Source: Sphingomonas lacusdianchii
GTDB taxonomy: Bacteria; Pseudomonadota; Alphaproteobacteria; Sphingomonadales; Sphingomonadaceae
Assembly (NCBI RefSeq): GCF_022664395.1
Contig: NZ_JAKRET010000001.1
Location: 186,001-250,000, forward strand
Direction: 5' to 3'
DNA length: 64,000 bases
Shown here: positions 24,113 through 33,539 of the stretch, one piece after another
How positions within the stretch are numbered: position 1 is the stretch's first letter
How the letters are laid out: the number at the start of each line of letters is the position of its first letter
The notes under the pieces: model-generated
What the model saw: the letters and a program-made list of their open reading frames with translations, nothing else
Databases searched by the model: none
Told to the model about the DNA's origin: nothing
Program-made: the position numbers and the translations under genes

Positions 24113-27100
24113 TTAACGTGACCGGATGCGCGCCCACATGCCCTGCTGGGTCGCCCACAGGAAACTGCCGGGCCGGACAGGGTGGTCGCCGGGGGGGCCC
24201 AAGGTGAAGATGAGATTCTCCGCGCGGCAGGGGGCGATGCCGGACAGGGCGCCGACCTGCGGACTGTTCAGCACCCAGGATGCCGATCGGAGGATGGCAC
24301 CGTGGACGACGATGCCATGCTGGCGCGGCTTGTCGTTCGCGCCGAGGACGCGCAGCACCACACGGTCGCCCGCATCGGCTTCGAGGATCGGGTGCGGCAC
24401 CAACGGGCCCGATTGCGCGATCCTGCCCGAATGGACCGGATAGGCCTGATAATTGACCGCTTTCTGTCCGCAATCGACCGGGTCGAGCCCCGGTTCGACG
24501 TCGGGCATCGGCGCATGATGGCTGCCGTTGACGAAGAAGCGCAATCCGTCCTGCATGAACCAGAAGGTCTCGCGTGCGAAAAGCTGGCCGCCCTTCTTGA
24601 GGTCCGCCGCGAAGCTGGTCCAGCCGTCCGGCTCCGAACTGTTCGAACCCGGCGCATAGGGACGTAAATCGGGGGGCAGCACGACGAGAGCGCCGATCAG
24701 TCCGTGATGGCGGTGGTGGCGAATGTCGGCCATGTCATGAAGATAGCAGACCTGCCCGAGGTCATGATCGGTAGCTTCCTTCGGTGCGAGCTTGTTGTCG
24801 GCCCACCACCAATATTCGCGCCAATTGCGCCGCCCGGTGTGATCGGCACGGGTCACGACGCCGCCCACCGCAAGGGTGTCGGCGTCGGGCGGCTGGAGAT
24901 TGCCGCCGTGCATGCCGTGCGCATCGTCGCGCTGCCGCCGCGCCGCGACGGTGGTATCGGGATTGCGTCCGACATAGCTACCATCGTCCGCCGTCACGTC
25001 GTACCGGAGGAGCGCGGCGTGCAGCGAGGCACGCGGGCTGACCGTCCGCCGGTCGGGATGGCCGAAGCGGTCGCGATGCTCGACCGGCACCCGCGCGCGC
25101 GATGCTTCGGTGCCGAAGGGCTGCTGGCCGCGCCGCCGACGATTGCGATCGTCGTCGTCCGCTTCGAGAATGTCGTTGACCAGGAGGACGCAGACCCATT
25201 CGCCGGCCAGCGCGCGCAGGACCAGTGGCTCCGTCGTAGTCGGCGCAGGCTGCTTCGCCAGCAACGCCTCGAAACCCTTTGGAGCGGAAGCGGAGTTATT
25301 ATCGGAAGCGACAGCCGCCTTGCTTCCCCTGTCCTGCTCGATCTTCAGTTCCTCTTCGATCGCCTGCTCCACCTCGGTGCGGCTGCACGGGATCGCGCGG
25401 TAGATCAGTCCCCATGGATCGGTCAGGACGTCGCCGACATAGCCATGCTCGTGGCGCTGCGCCGCCACGACATAGACGCGCTCGGTATTGCGGTCGGGAA
25501 CGAGCGGCGCCGTCGCCTCCGCAGCCGGCGCGCAGCCCTTGAGTGCGGGCAGCAGCGGGAAGGTGTCCTTATTTTCCGGCGTCGGCGGCAGGACGCGGAC
25601 GAGGCCCCAATTGCCGAGCCAGAGGTCGTCGAGCGTGCCGAAATGCCAGAGATGATCCCCCATTCCATAGGCCGACGCGTCGGCCGGGTTGATATCGAGG
25701 GTGAACGCCTCCGAAATGCCGAGCGTCTGCTGGTTGACCAGTGGCGCCTTCCCATTGCCCCAGTCGCGTCGCCAGCGCAGGCCGTGGGCGGTGAAGCTGT
25801 GCTGTTCCTCGTGCGACCCCTGCAACAACCGGATGCGGAGCCGTTCGCCGGGGTAGGTAAGGATGATCGGCGTATCGGGATCGCCCTCGGCGCCGGCAAA
25901 ATTCTGCTTGTCGCGCACGGCGGAGCTGAACCACGCCGACGGGTCGTTGCCGCGAAAACGTAGCGGGGCGCAGCGATAATTGACGCCCATGACCCCCGGG
26001 TCGCTCATCCCCGACAGGATCGGCGGCGGGTTCAGCGCCTTGCCATGGCGGTTGAGCAACGGGACATAGTCGGCGACGGCCAGACAGGCCTCGCGATAGG
26101 ACGCCAGCTTGCTGTCCTCGGGCAACTCGATGACCGCCTGCGCCTCGCTCCATGCCGTCTCTTTGCGGTCGCCGTGACGCCACCACTTCGACCCGTGCGG
26201 CTGCACCATCAGCGCCGAGAACAGCCCCCGCCGCTGCCGGAAATTGGCGAGCAGATGGTCGTGAAAGAAACAGGGGCCGAATTCCTCGTCGACTACCCAG
26301 CGATGCAGGCTGACGTTGCGCATCTCGCCCGGACCATTGGCGCCCACCGCCTGCGGTGCGCTGGCGCCCGACAGATAGTTCCAGCCGGTCGAGGAACCGT
26401 CCGCTGCCAGCACGTCGAACTTGACGAGGTGGACGTGCAGGCCGCATTCGACCGGCAATTGCGCGAAATCATACTGGTCCGCGTTGAAGGCGGGCAGGAC
26501 GTTGTGCTGGCGCCATTCGACGATATCGCCGTGATTCGCGCGGGGGAAGATCGGCTCGGGATTGGCTTTAGGATCGTGCGGGAAGTTTTCCGTTCGCACG
26601 ACCGTGTTGCCGTCTTCGTCCTTCTCCTCGATCGTCGCCTTCATCAGGCGGTAATGATGCCCGCGCGGGTCGTACCAGCCATCGACATTGTAGGCGATCG
26701 GGTCGTGGCGGACCTCGATATCGTAGCTGATCTTGCGCGGTGGCGGCAGACCGGCAGCCGCGTTCCAGTCGCGCGCGCGGGCGTCCAGATCGACGAACAG
26801 CGCGCCGGGCGACTGGCCTTTACGACAGCCTTCGGCCATCGCCGCTCGCTCAAGCTTGGTAGCGTCGGGCATTTGCAGCAGTATCCGGCGACCGTTGCGA
26901 TGCCGACGCTTTGCAGCCGGCGGCGGCGGCGACTTGGCCGGGTAGGTGCCGCCGACGAACCAGGGAAAGCCGGGTTGTTCGTTGGTCGAAGCAGGCGGAG
27001 CATCGCGGTCCGGCAGGCGGACTAGCGGCGGGCAATAGCTGCCGTCGGGATAGGCTCGCTTGCCGTCGACCAACCGGTCGTAGCTGCGCCACAGGCCCCA

Positions 27101-29107
27101 CATGCCGTGATGGAAATGCGGATAGAGGTGGCAGTGCCAAACGATATCGCCGATCGCATGCTGGCGGCTGCCCGAGCCGAACAGGGGATCGATCGTCATA
27201 GCCGTCTGCGGGCTGATCGTGATCGAATCGAGCAGTTGTGAACCCTTGCCGGTTGGCGCACCCGTTCCCGGCGCATAGGCGGCGGCGACAGGTACCGACG
27301 GGGGTGCGATGTCGCTGGCGACCGCGCGCCATTCATGCACGTGAAGGTGATAGACGTGCGTTTCCTTGACGCCGGCATGGATCAGCCGGACGCGGCAGGG
27401 ATCGCCGGCATAGGCGCGCTGCACATGGGTGGCCGGGTCGCCGAACAGCCAGCTGCTATGATGCTGCTCCTCGCCCGCGATCTTTTCGAGCCATTTGCCG
27501 TCCTTCGTCCGCGCCGTCAGGAACACCTCGTCCAGTTCCTCGGACAACTCCCAGCCGAATGCCCTGAGATCGATTTTCGGCCCAAGTTCGTCCGGCTTGG
27601 CGGGTGTCTGGTGGACCAGCTCGCGCATCCGGTGCGGCAGGCGATTGTGCATCGGTGCGGCACGGTAGGACAACGGCATCAGCGAATGGTCACCGACCGT
27701 GTGCAGGCCCGAATGGATTTCGGGTTCGTCGTGGATGAAGACGCAGAACTCGCGGAAGCAGCGCTTTACGCCGTCCGGCCGCTCCAAACTATCGTCGTCC
27801 CGTTTCTCACCAACATTCTTGCGGTCGGTCTCAAGGTCGATATAGGGATGGTCGCCGATATTCGGGGTCCGCGTTTCCGGATCGATGATAACGTCGAGTA
27901 ATGCGGCCCAAGGACTATCGGTAATGGGATCGCCGGTTTCCGGATCGAGCCATCGAGTGCCAGCCGGCTCGGCGATCAGCGCGCCGAACAGGCCGTGGAC
28001 GTTGGTGCCGTTCTCGTTGCCGCGGACATCGGCGATATCGTTGATCGGCCATACGCCTTCCGCGCCGAGTTTCAGCCCGATCGAAACCGACTGACCCGGG
28101 TCGACGATCGCTGGGCCGGTGGCGTGACCTTGTATGAACAGGTCGATGGTGCGGTAGCTCAGCTCGTTGTTGAGTTCGATGGTGACAGGGTCGCCGACGC
28201 AACCGCGCAACACCAGCGGGCGGAGCATCGGGATCGGCTTGAGCGGGTTGAAGCGATTACAGGGACCGCGAGGTTTGATGGGTCCGGCGGTTGCACCTGC
28301 TCCGCCCGGTCCTTCGGGGACGTGATCGTTGAAGATCAGCCGGGGAAGCCATTGCAGATCGACGTCGCCCGCCTTGGCCGCCGCCCTCAGCGCTTTGTTA
28401 TAGACGGTGGTATCATGCCGGACGAACCAGGCATCGATCGCATCGTCGATGATCTTTTCCTGCACCAACCAGTGTTCGCGCAGATCGTCGCGTTGTCGAG
28501 CGGTCAGGCTCGCGAGGCGCACTGGCCGGGGGACGGCCCGCTCCTCCGCGTCGGCAAGCGCGCTTTGCACGCCGCGCCGCTCGACCGGATCGTAGCGATC
28601 GTCGGTCGCGTCCCATTGCGGCAGCCCGCCGGTGCGTTGCAGGTCGGTCAGCGCGATGGTGAGTTCCGCCAGCGTCCGTTCGAAATTCATCCGGACCGCG
28701 CGATCGCGGTCGGTGGCATGATAACGGCGCTGGTCGTCGGGTTCGTGGTGCGGATCGCTCAGATAATGGTGGCCGGCATCAACCTCCCCGAGAAGCTCGC
28801 GCGCGATGGTCCGGGCCAGCAGCGCCTGATCCTCCGGCGTACCGACTTGCAGCCGCTCGACCATGCGATCCAGTCGTTCGAGCAGGTCGATGACCAGCCG
28901 TGCCCGCTGGCGACGGTGATGCAGGCGCGGTAGCGTCTCCGGCCCCTCTTCCGCGCCCGGCTTGCCGTCATACCACAGGTCGCGGCACCATTTGAGCAGC
29001 GGGACCAGCGCCTGCGGCATGAAGACCATGCCGTTGGGATCATGATCGCCCTCCGGCGTATAGACCACCGGAACGGAGATTGCGGCGATGCGGAAGGTGC
29101 GCGCCAT
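24113..29107 (-). CDS. Giant multi-cupredoxin (multicopper oxidase-like) protein, 1664 residues
   Basis: ATG 29107 follows GAGGAG. No signal peptide is seen. After a helical ~240-residue N-terminal region, cupredoxin-like blocks repeat. Copper-type motifs are NVHGLFGALI (~369), HVYHLHVHEW (~584-593), HCHLYPHFHHGMWG (~658-671), LHVHLVKF (~889), FFHDHLLANF (~947), HSFTAHGLRW (~1104), GDHLWHFG (~1150) and YLHDMADIRHHRHHGLIG (~1455). The last domain ends FLWATQQGMW, where the usual His-Cys-His is replaced. The block at 658-671 is a complete type-1-like HCH...H...M ligand set. Normal MCOs are 450-650 residues. Last gene of a four-gene operon with DUF1326 and DUF2182. Oxidase activity is inferred. 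Confidence 0.75.
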   Translation of the reverse strand: MARTFRIAAISVPVVYTPEGDHDPNGMVFMPQALVPLLKWCRDLWYDGKPGAEEGPETLPRLHHRRQRARLVIDLLERLDRMVERLQVGTPEDQALLARTIARELLGEVDAGHHYLSDPHHEPDDQRRYHATDRDRAVRMNFERTLAELTIALTDLQRTGGLPQWDATDDRYDPVERRGVQSALADAEERAVPRPVRLASLTARQRDDLREHWLVQEKIIDDAIDAWFVRHDTTVYNKALRAAAKAGDVDLQWLPRLIFNDHVPEGPGGAGATAGPIKPRGPCNRFNPLKPIPMLRPLVLRGCVGDPVTIELNNELSYRTIDLFIQGHATGPAIVDPGQSVSIGLKLGAEGVWPINDIADVRGNENGTNVHGLFGALIAEPAGTRWLDPETGDPITDSPWAALLDVIIDPETRTPNIGDHPYIDLETDRKNVGEKRDDDSLERPDGVKRCFREFCVFIHDEPEIHSGLHTVGDHSLMPLSYRAAPMHNRLPHRMRELVHQTPAKPDELGPKIDLRAFGWELSEELDEVFLTARTKDGKWLEKIAGEEQHHSSWLFGDPATHVQRAYAGDPCRVRLIHAGVKETHVYHLHVHEWRAVASDIAPPSVPVAAAYAPGTGAPTGKGSQLLDSITISPQTAMTIDPLFGSGSRQHAIGDIVWHCHLYPHFHHGMWGLWRSYDRLVDGKRAYPDGSYCPPLVRLPDRDAPPASTNEQPGFPWFVGGTYPAKSPPPPAAKRRHRNGRRILLQMPDATKLERAAMAEGCRKGQSPGALFVDLDARARDWNAAAGLPPPRKISYDIEVRHDPIAYNVDGWYDPRGHHYRLMKATIEEKDEDGNTVVRTENFPHDPKANPEPIFPRANHGDIVEWRQHNVLPAFNADQYDFAQLPVECGLHVHLVKFDVLAADGSSTGWNYLSGASAPQAVGANGPGEMRNVSLHRWVVDEEFGPCFFHDHLLANFRQRRGLFSALMVQPHGSKWWRHGDRKETAWSEAQAVIELPEDSKLASYREACLAVADYVPLLNRHGKALNPPPILSGMSDPGVMGVNYRCAPLRFRGNDPSAWFSSAVRDKQNFAGAEGDPDTPIILTYPGERLRIRLLQGSHEEQHSFTAHGLRWRRDWGNGKAPLVNQQTLGISEAFTLDINPADASAYGMGDHLWHFGTLDDLWLGNWGLVRVLPPTPENKDTFPLLPALKGCAPAAEATAPLVPDRNTERVYVVAAQRHEHGYVGDVLTDPWGLIYRAIPCSRTEVEQAIEEELKIEQDRGSKAAVASDNNSASAPKGFEALLAKQPAPTTTEPLVLRALAGEWVCVLLVNDILEADDDDRNRRRRGQQPFGTEASRARVPVEHRDRFGHPDRRTVSPRASLHAALLRYDVTADDGSYVGRNPDTTVAARRQRDDAHGMHGGNLQPPDADTLAVGGVVTRADHTGRRNWREYWWWADNKLAPKEATDHDLGQVCYLHDMADIRHHRHHGLIGALVVLPPDLRPYAPGSNSSEPDGWTSFAADLKKGGQLFARETFWFMQDGLRFFVNGSHHAPMPDVEPGLDPVDCGQKAVNYQAYPVHSGRIAQSGPLVPHPILEADAGDRVVLRVLGANDKPRQHGIVVHGAILRSASWVLNSPQVGALSGIAPCRAENLIFTLGPPGDHPVRPGSFLWATQQGMWARIRSR

Positions 29108-29126
29108 GATCGGTCTCCTCAAAGCA

Positions 29127-29948
29127 TCAGAAAAAGGCGGGTGGAACGGCCCCCGTCAGCAGCAGCATGCCGATCGCGATGGCGAAGCCGGCCTGGATCG
29201 GGATCAGCCGCCGGGTCGATGGCAGCAACCGCTCGAGCGTCATGAACAGCGCCGCCGCCACCATGATCGGCAGCATCAGCGCCCCGACCAGCACCGCCAG
29301 CAGCATCGTCGCCCAGCAACAGCCGACGCAGATGACGCCGTAGCGGGCACCGACATCGAACGAAGAGGGGAGCGGCCGCGCATCCTGCCAGCGCAGCATC
29401 ATGAGCGCGGTCGGACTGCGACATGCATCCATGCACGCCATCTTGAGCGACGAGAATTGGAACAGACCCGCCGCGATCGCGGCAAGCCCGCTGGCGAGGT
29501 CGGCGCGCTGCATCCCGATCGGTAGCAGCCGCAACCCGGCGCGCAGCAGCGTCCCCCCGGCGAACAGCACGGCACCGGCGGCGATCCAGATCGCGACGAA
29601 GGCGCCAAGCATCGCCAGCAGCGCCCGGCGCCCGTCGCCATGCCCCGCGAGTAACCGCAACCCTGCGCGCAGCAGCGGCAGCGCCGGCGGCAGCATCATC
29701 GCGATCACCATCAGCGCCCAGCCGAGCATCCAGTTGAAAAAGCCGGTTCCGGCAAGGTCGGGGGCGTGGCCGCAAAAACGGACCAGACCGCGCAGTTCGA
29801 CCGGCAGCGCGGCCAGCGTCGGTGAGATCGGCGCGGTCATCAGTCCGGCGTGCAGCGCGATGACGCCGATCCAGCCCAGCACAGCCGCGCCCAGTACCGA
29901 CAACGCGAGGCGGATCGAGCCGATCGGGTCGCGGACGGTCTCGAGCAT
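29127..29948 (-). CDS. DUF2182 multi-span membrane protein
   Basis: 273 residues with about six membrane segments. DUF2182 hallmarks: NWMLGWALMVIAMMLPPALP (~72-91), FQFSSLKMACMDACRSP (Cys172, Cys176) and YGVICVGCCWATM (Cys207, Cys210, Cys211). The conserved Cys/Met residues inside spans suggest metal handling, but the function of the family is not established. It ends 19 bases before the oxidase start and begins 2 bases after the DUF1326 stop, so the three are co-transcribed. DUF2182 and DUF1326 genes commonly occur side by side. Confidence 0.85.
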   Translation of the reverse strand: MLETVRDPIGSIRLALSVLGAAVLGWIGVIALHAGLMTAPISPTLAALPVELRGLVRFCGHAPDLAGTGFFNWMLGWALMVIAMMLPPALPLLRAGLRLLAGHGDGRRALLAMLGAFVAIWIAAGAVLFAGGTLLRAGLRLLPIGMQRADLASGLAAIAAGLFQFSSLKMACMDACRSPTALMMLRWQDARPLPSSFDVGARYGVICVGCCWATMLLAVLVGALMLPIMVAAALFMTLERLLPSTRRLIPIQAGFAIAIGMLLLTGAVPPAFF

Positions 29949-29950
29949 CG

Positions 29951-30607
29951 TCAGACCGATGCCGGCACGGCTTGTGGCTTGTCGTTGCTGTCGGCAGGTT
30001 GCAGCTCATAGCAGAATTTGCCGCGCATGCCCGAGCGTCCGCGAAGATAGAGCGGGCCGCCGGGCAGGGCTGCGACGTCGACCGTCAGGTCGCCCATTGT
30101 CTGAACCCGCACCTCGCCCGGCCCGATACCCAGTTCGTCGGTGAGCGCCGCGTTGCGCAGCGTCATCGGTGCGTCTGCCTCCGCGAACTTCTTGTCCTCT
30201 CCTTCCGCCTTGGCGATCCGACGCTTTTCGACGATCACCTCGACAACGAAGTCCTTCTGATCGAACGTAGAGGTGATCGTCGCTTCCCGGACGTCGAGAA
30301 TATCGCCGAGGAGCTTGCCCAGCGCGTCCAAGCCCGAAAACGCCTTGCGCAGCGCTTCGAACGCCGCCGCGTTCTTGCCCGCGTCGATAAAGAAGATCGC
30401 CTGCCCCCGGCTGCGGACCGCGTGAAAGGCCGCCGCCGCGACGTGCATCCCGCCGACCGGAATGCCGTCGATCTGCGAGCCATCGGCGAAAGACCATAGG
30501 TACAGACCGCTGCAATGGTCCTCGTCGGGCACATCGTTGACCCAGCAGGGGCAGACGGTGAAACAGTCGCAACATTCGACGAAATCGCCGGTCAGCTTAT
30601 AGGACAT
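29951..30607 (-). CDS. DUF1326 domain protein
   Basis: 218 residues. The defining motif is ECCDCFTVCPCWVND, with Cys12, 13, 15, 19 and 21, a likely metal-binding cluster; then GLYLWSFADGSQIDGIPVGG and a beta-rich middle (FDQKDFVVEVIVEKRRIAKA). No signal peptide or span, so apparently cytoplasmic. Function is unknown; the cysteine cluster beside DUF2182 and a cupredoxin protein suggests copper binding or delivery. Spaced 12 bases from the upstream gene. Confidence 0.85.
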   Translation of the reverse strand: MSYKLTGDFVECCDCFTVCPCWVNDVPDEDHCSGLYLWSFADGSQIDGIPVGGMHVAAAAFHAVRSRGQAIFFIDAGKNAAAFEALRKAFSGLDALGKLLGDILDVREATITSTFDQKDFVVEVIVEKRRIAKAEGEDKKFAEADAPMTLRNAALTDELGIGPGEVRVQTMGDLTVDVAALPGGPLYLRGRSGMRGKFCYELQPADSNDKPQAVPASV

Positions 30608-30619
30608 GATGGCTCCCGT

Positions 30620-31672
30620 TCATTTGCGGATGCGCAGCAGCGGATTGGCGGCCTTGCCCGAGGCAGTCGTGATCTGCAGCCGCGACGCCGGCCCCGGGAC
30701 CGGCTTGCCGGGACCGACCAGCGTCCTGCGCACCTCCCACGCGCCGGTCGCGTCCGGAAAGCCGCTGCCCAGCGCCTCCCCGGCAAAGGTCACGTCGACC
30801 CGGTCAGACTGGAACCCGCCGGCACCGTCCGCGATCGAGACCGGCAACAACTGTCCGCGCACCCGGAACTGCGAGCGCGAGGACCGATAGTCCGCGCCCA
30901 ATATCTGGAACGCGACCGGTCCGCCGGGCGGGGGCGGCGGCAGGCTGTCGCCGGTGCCGGCACGGCGGCCCTGGACGGTGAACAGCGCCTTCGCGACGCG
31001 ATCGGGGCCGGCGGCGTCGGCGCTGCCCTGTTCGATGCCGGGGCCGTCGATCTCGACATGATTGCGGAACGGGCCGCCGACGACGGCATGTTCGGTAATG
31101 CCGTCGCCGATATGGTTCGGCGGCTGCACGCCCGACCAGACGAGGAACGGCGCGATCTCTCCGGAGGTCAGCACCCGCGCCGGGTCGTGCTCGCAAATGC
31201 CAAGGTCGCAGGTATAGAATACCCGGCCGCCCTCGTCCGCCTCCAGTTCCTTGGTCTCGCCATAGGGATGCCGCACGACATAGGTTGCGCCGGGGACCAC
31301 ATCGTCGATCCGGACGCGCAGCCGAGAAAAGACGATGGCGGGGTTGGCGACGCCGGGGACCGCCTCCTGCTCGCCATCGCCGCCGAACGCCGCCTCCAAC
31401 GCCATGATGACACGCGCGCGTCCGATCTCGCCATGCCCGCCGACCTTCAGTCGTGCCTCGGCCATGAAATAGAAGGCTTCCTCAGGAAAGTTGTGCGGGA
31501 AGGTCACGGGAGCAGCCGGCGTCTGCAATTCGCCGATCGCGGGAGCCATCGGGTCGGGCCGGGTGACCAGTTCCAGCCGGATCCCGTTTCCATCCTCGAA
31601 CCATTCGGGAAACGCGCTTCCCGGACCGATCGGCCCGGATTGCGACAGACGGTGCGGGTTTCGTGTTGCCAT
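30620..31672 (-). CDS. Uncharacterised 350-residue beta-rich protein, first gene of the oxidase operon
   Basis: ATG 31672 follows GGGAGG. The motif FPEWFEDGNGIRLELV (~21-36) matches a Pro-x-Trp/Tyr-x-Asp-x-x-Gly-x-x-Leu pattern seen in secreted proteins of unknown role. Then FPEEAFYFMAEAR, VRIDDVVPGATYVVRHPYGE, YTCDLGICEHDPARVLTSGE and a VGGPFRNHVEIDGPG segment. The C-terminal third is Pro-rich, then beta-rich. No clear signal peptide. Two Cys in CDLGIC are the only obvious ligand candidates. It probably works with the DUF1326, DUF2182 and oxidase products. Confidence 0.6.
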   Translation of the reverse strand: MATRNPHRLSQSGPIGPGSAFPEWFEDGNGIRLELVTRPDPMAPAIGELQTPAAPVTFPHNFPEEAFYFMAEARLKVGGHGEIGRARVIMALEAAFGGDGEQEAVPGVANPAIVFSRLRVRIDDVVPGATYVVRHPYGETKELEADEGGRVFYTCDLGICEHDPARVLTSGEIAPFLVWSGVQPPNHIGDGITEHAVVGGPFRNHVEIDGPGIEQGSADAAGPDRVAKALFTVQGRRAGTGDSLPPPPPGGPVAFQILGADYRSSRSQFRVRGQLLPVSIADGAGGFQSDRVDVTFAGEALGSGFPDATGAWEVRRTLVGPGKPVPGPASRLQITTASGKAANPLLRIRK

Positions 31673-32019
31673 GGAGCCTCCCTTCCCGACGATGCGACAA
31701 GACGCATCGCCGCGATACTTGCGGACGCACAGTTATGCACAGGCTACGCAGTAAATATATTACTTCAAATGGAGTATAACTTACCTTCGCAAACCGAATC
31801 GAAGATTTCTTAGTCGTCGATACTGTAGTTTTACTGCACTTGAGCAGACGAATAGTCCAGCGGAAACGAGTTTGGCCGGCGACGCGGGTCCGGTATCGGA
31901 AAGGCCGAAGGGTCCGACGGTTGGCAAGGCGATCGACGTAGCAGGGCGATCGATCAAATGAATTGACGGGCGTCGCTGCATCGACTTCCTTGCATTTGAA
32001 ATATTTAGGCGAGGAAACG
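31673..32019. promoter_or_regulatory. Divergent promoter region
   Basis: A 347-base spacer between the minus-strand oxidase operon and the plus-strand NIPSNAP gene. It is much more AT-rich than its surroundings around 31,745-31,830 and includes the palindromic GTAAATATATTAC, which could be an operator or promoter core. No gene is seen. GAGG 5 bases before 32,020 is the ribosome binding site of the right-hand gene. Confidence 0.4.
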
Positions 32020-32814
32020 ATGACATTGATGACGAACCGGCGAGCGATTCTGGCTGGAGCGGCGACCGCGGGGGTGGTGGTGGCCAGCGGTGAAGCTGGT
32101 GCGCAGATGCGTGCCACGACGGCGCCGGAAATCTACGAGCTGCGCACCTACCATCTGACGGACGGTCCGATGCGGCGACGTCTCGACGATTATCTCGAGC
32201 GCGCCTTCATCCCGGCCGCGCGCCGTGCAGGCACCGGCCCGGTGGGGGCGTTCGGCGTGGCGATCGGTCCGGGCAGCCCCAGCGTCCAGCTGCTGATCCC
32301 GCATCGGTCGGTCGCCGATATGGTGGCCCTGCCCGACAAGCTCGCCGCCGATACGGCATACCGACAGGCCGCCGCCGCCTTTACCGCGGCGACGCCCTCC
32401 GATCCGCCCTATGTCGCGCTCGACGTAAAGCTGATGCGGGCGTTCGGCCAGTTCCCGCGCGTCGAGGTGCCGGCCGGCAAGGAGGGTCGCATCTTCGAAC
32501 TGCGCACCTATCACAGCCATAGCGAACAGGCAGGTACTGCGAAGATCGGGATGTTCGAAGGCGGCGGCGAGATCGAGATTTTCCGCCGGACCGGCCTGAT
32601 CCCGGTATTCTTCGCACAGGACCTGACCGGCACGCGGCTGCCCAGCCTGACCTATCTGCTGACCTTTGCAGATCTTGCCGCACGCGACCGTGCGTGGAAG
32701 GCGTTCGGGGCGGACCCGGCTTGGCAGCGGTTGATCGCGATGCCGGGGCTGGCGGAAACCGTCAGCGGCATCGACAACCAGATTCTGAGCCCGACGCGCT
32801 ACTCGCAAATCTGA
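32020..32814 (+). CDS. NIPSNAP family protein, exported
   Basis: 264 residues from ATG 32020, preceded by GAGG. The N-terminus has a twin-arginine-like export signal (TNRRAILAGAATAGVVVASG). Two NIPSNAP ferredoxin-like repeats follow, each opening with IYELRTYHL or IFELRTYHS and containing PVGAFGVAIGPGSP / LIPVFFAQDLTG. In bacteria the function of these proteins is unknown. It is divergent from the oxidase operon and may share its control region. Confidence 0.8.
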   Translation: MTLMTNRRAILAGAATAGVVVASGEAGAQMRATTAPEIYELRTYHLTDGPMRRRLDDYLERAFIPAARRAGTGPVGAFGVAIGPGSPSVQLLIPHRSVADMVALPDKLAADTAYRQAAAAFTAATPSDPPYVALDVKLMRAFGQFPRVEVPAGKEGRIFELRTYHSHSEQAGTAKIGMFEGGGEIEIFRRTGLIPVFFAQDLTGTRLPSLTYLLTFADLAARDRAWKAFGADPAWQRLIAMPGLAETVSGIDNQILSPTRYSQI

Positions 32815-32832
32815 CGGTTGCCGTCACCCCCG

Positions 32833-33393
32833 TCACCGGCGTGGCGCGAACATCCCATATTGTTCGCGCCACGCCGCGACTTCGTCGTGCAACGCTGTCG
32901 GGGCCGGCGTACCCGACAGGACCAGCCGCGCGACGTCGGGGCTCGGGTGCATCAGCATCTTTTCGTCGCCGTCGCTGAACCAGACGGGGATCAGATATTC
33001 GCACAATACGTCGAGGACCCGAGCGGCCATGCCGTTGGCGATCGCATCGCTGCCCGCCAGCAGGCGGACGTTGATCGACACGCCTTCGAAGCAATTTTGC
33101 GGTTCGGGTACGAAACTGATCGAAATCAGCAACCCTGAGCGATCCGGGCGCGCCGCTTCAGGCAGGTCCGCCTCGCGCCGCCACACGCAGAACCAGCTGC
33201 GGCAGATATGCGGCCGGATCGCATGGATGCCGCAACCCGCCGCGGTCAGATGCTTGCACGGCACGCCTGCCGGCTTGGCGAAATCGGGCGAAGCGACCTG
33301 CAGCACCGTACAGCAGGCGGTGCAATCGCCGCACGACCGATCGGCCAGTACCGGGCCGAGCATGTTCGTTTCGAGATCGGCGGCATCTTGCAT
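32833..33393 (-). CDS. YkgJ-like cysteine-cluster protein
   Basis: 186 residues. The N-terminal motif SCGDCTACC (Cys21, 24, 27, 28), then PAGVPCKHLTAAGCGIHAIR and ICRSWFCVWRR, is the cysteine pattern of the YkgJ/COG0727 family, proposed to bind Zn or an Fe-S cluster. The C-terminal half has no recognised motif. It converges on the NIPSNAP gene (18-base gap). Function unknown. Confidence 0.75.
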   Translation of the reverse strand: MQDAADLETNMLGPVLADRSCGDCTACCTVLQVASPDFAKPAGVPCKHLTAAGCGIHAIRPHICRSWFCVWRREADLPEAARPDRSGLLISISFVPEPQNCFEGVSINVRLLAGSDAIANGMAARVLDVLCEYLIPVWFSDGDEKMLMHPSPDVARLVLSGTPAPTALHDEVAAWREQYGMFAPRR

Positions 33394-33539
33394 CGGCCTC
33401 GGTTGCCGAGACGCAAGTTAAAAGGCAACCGCCGCCCTGCACGAAATCTGCACCAACTGAAGCCGGTATCCGCACCGTCCTGACCACGCGCCGTACAGCA
33501 GCAGGGTGCATCCCCGTCCCGGATCAACCGGAGACTGCC

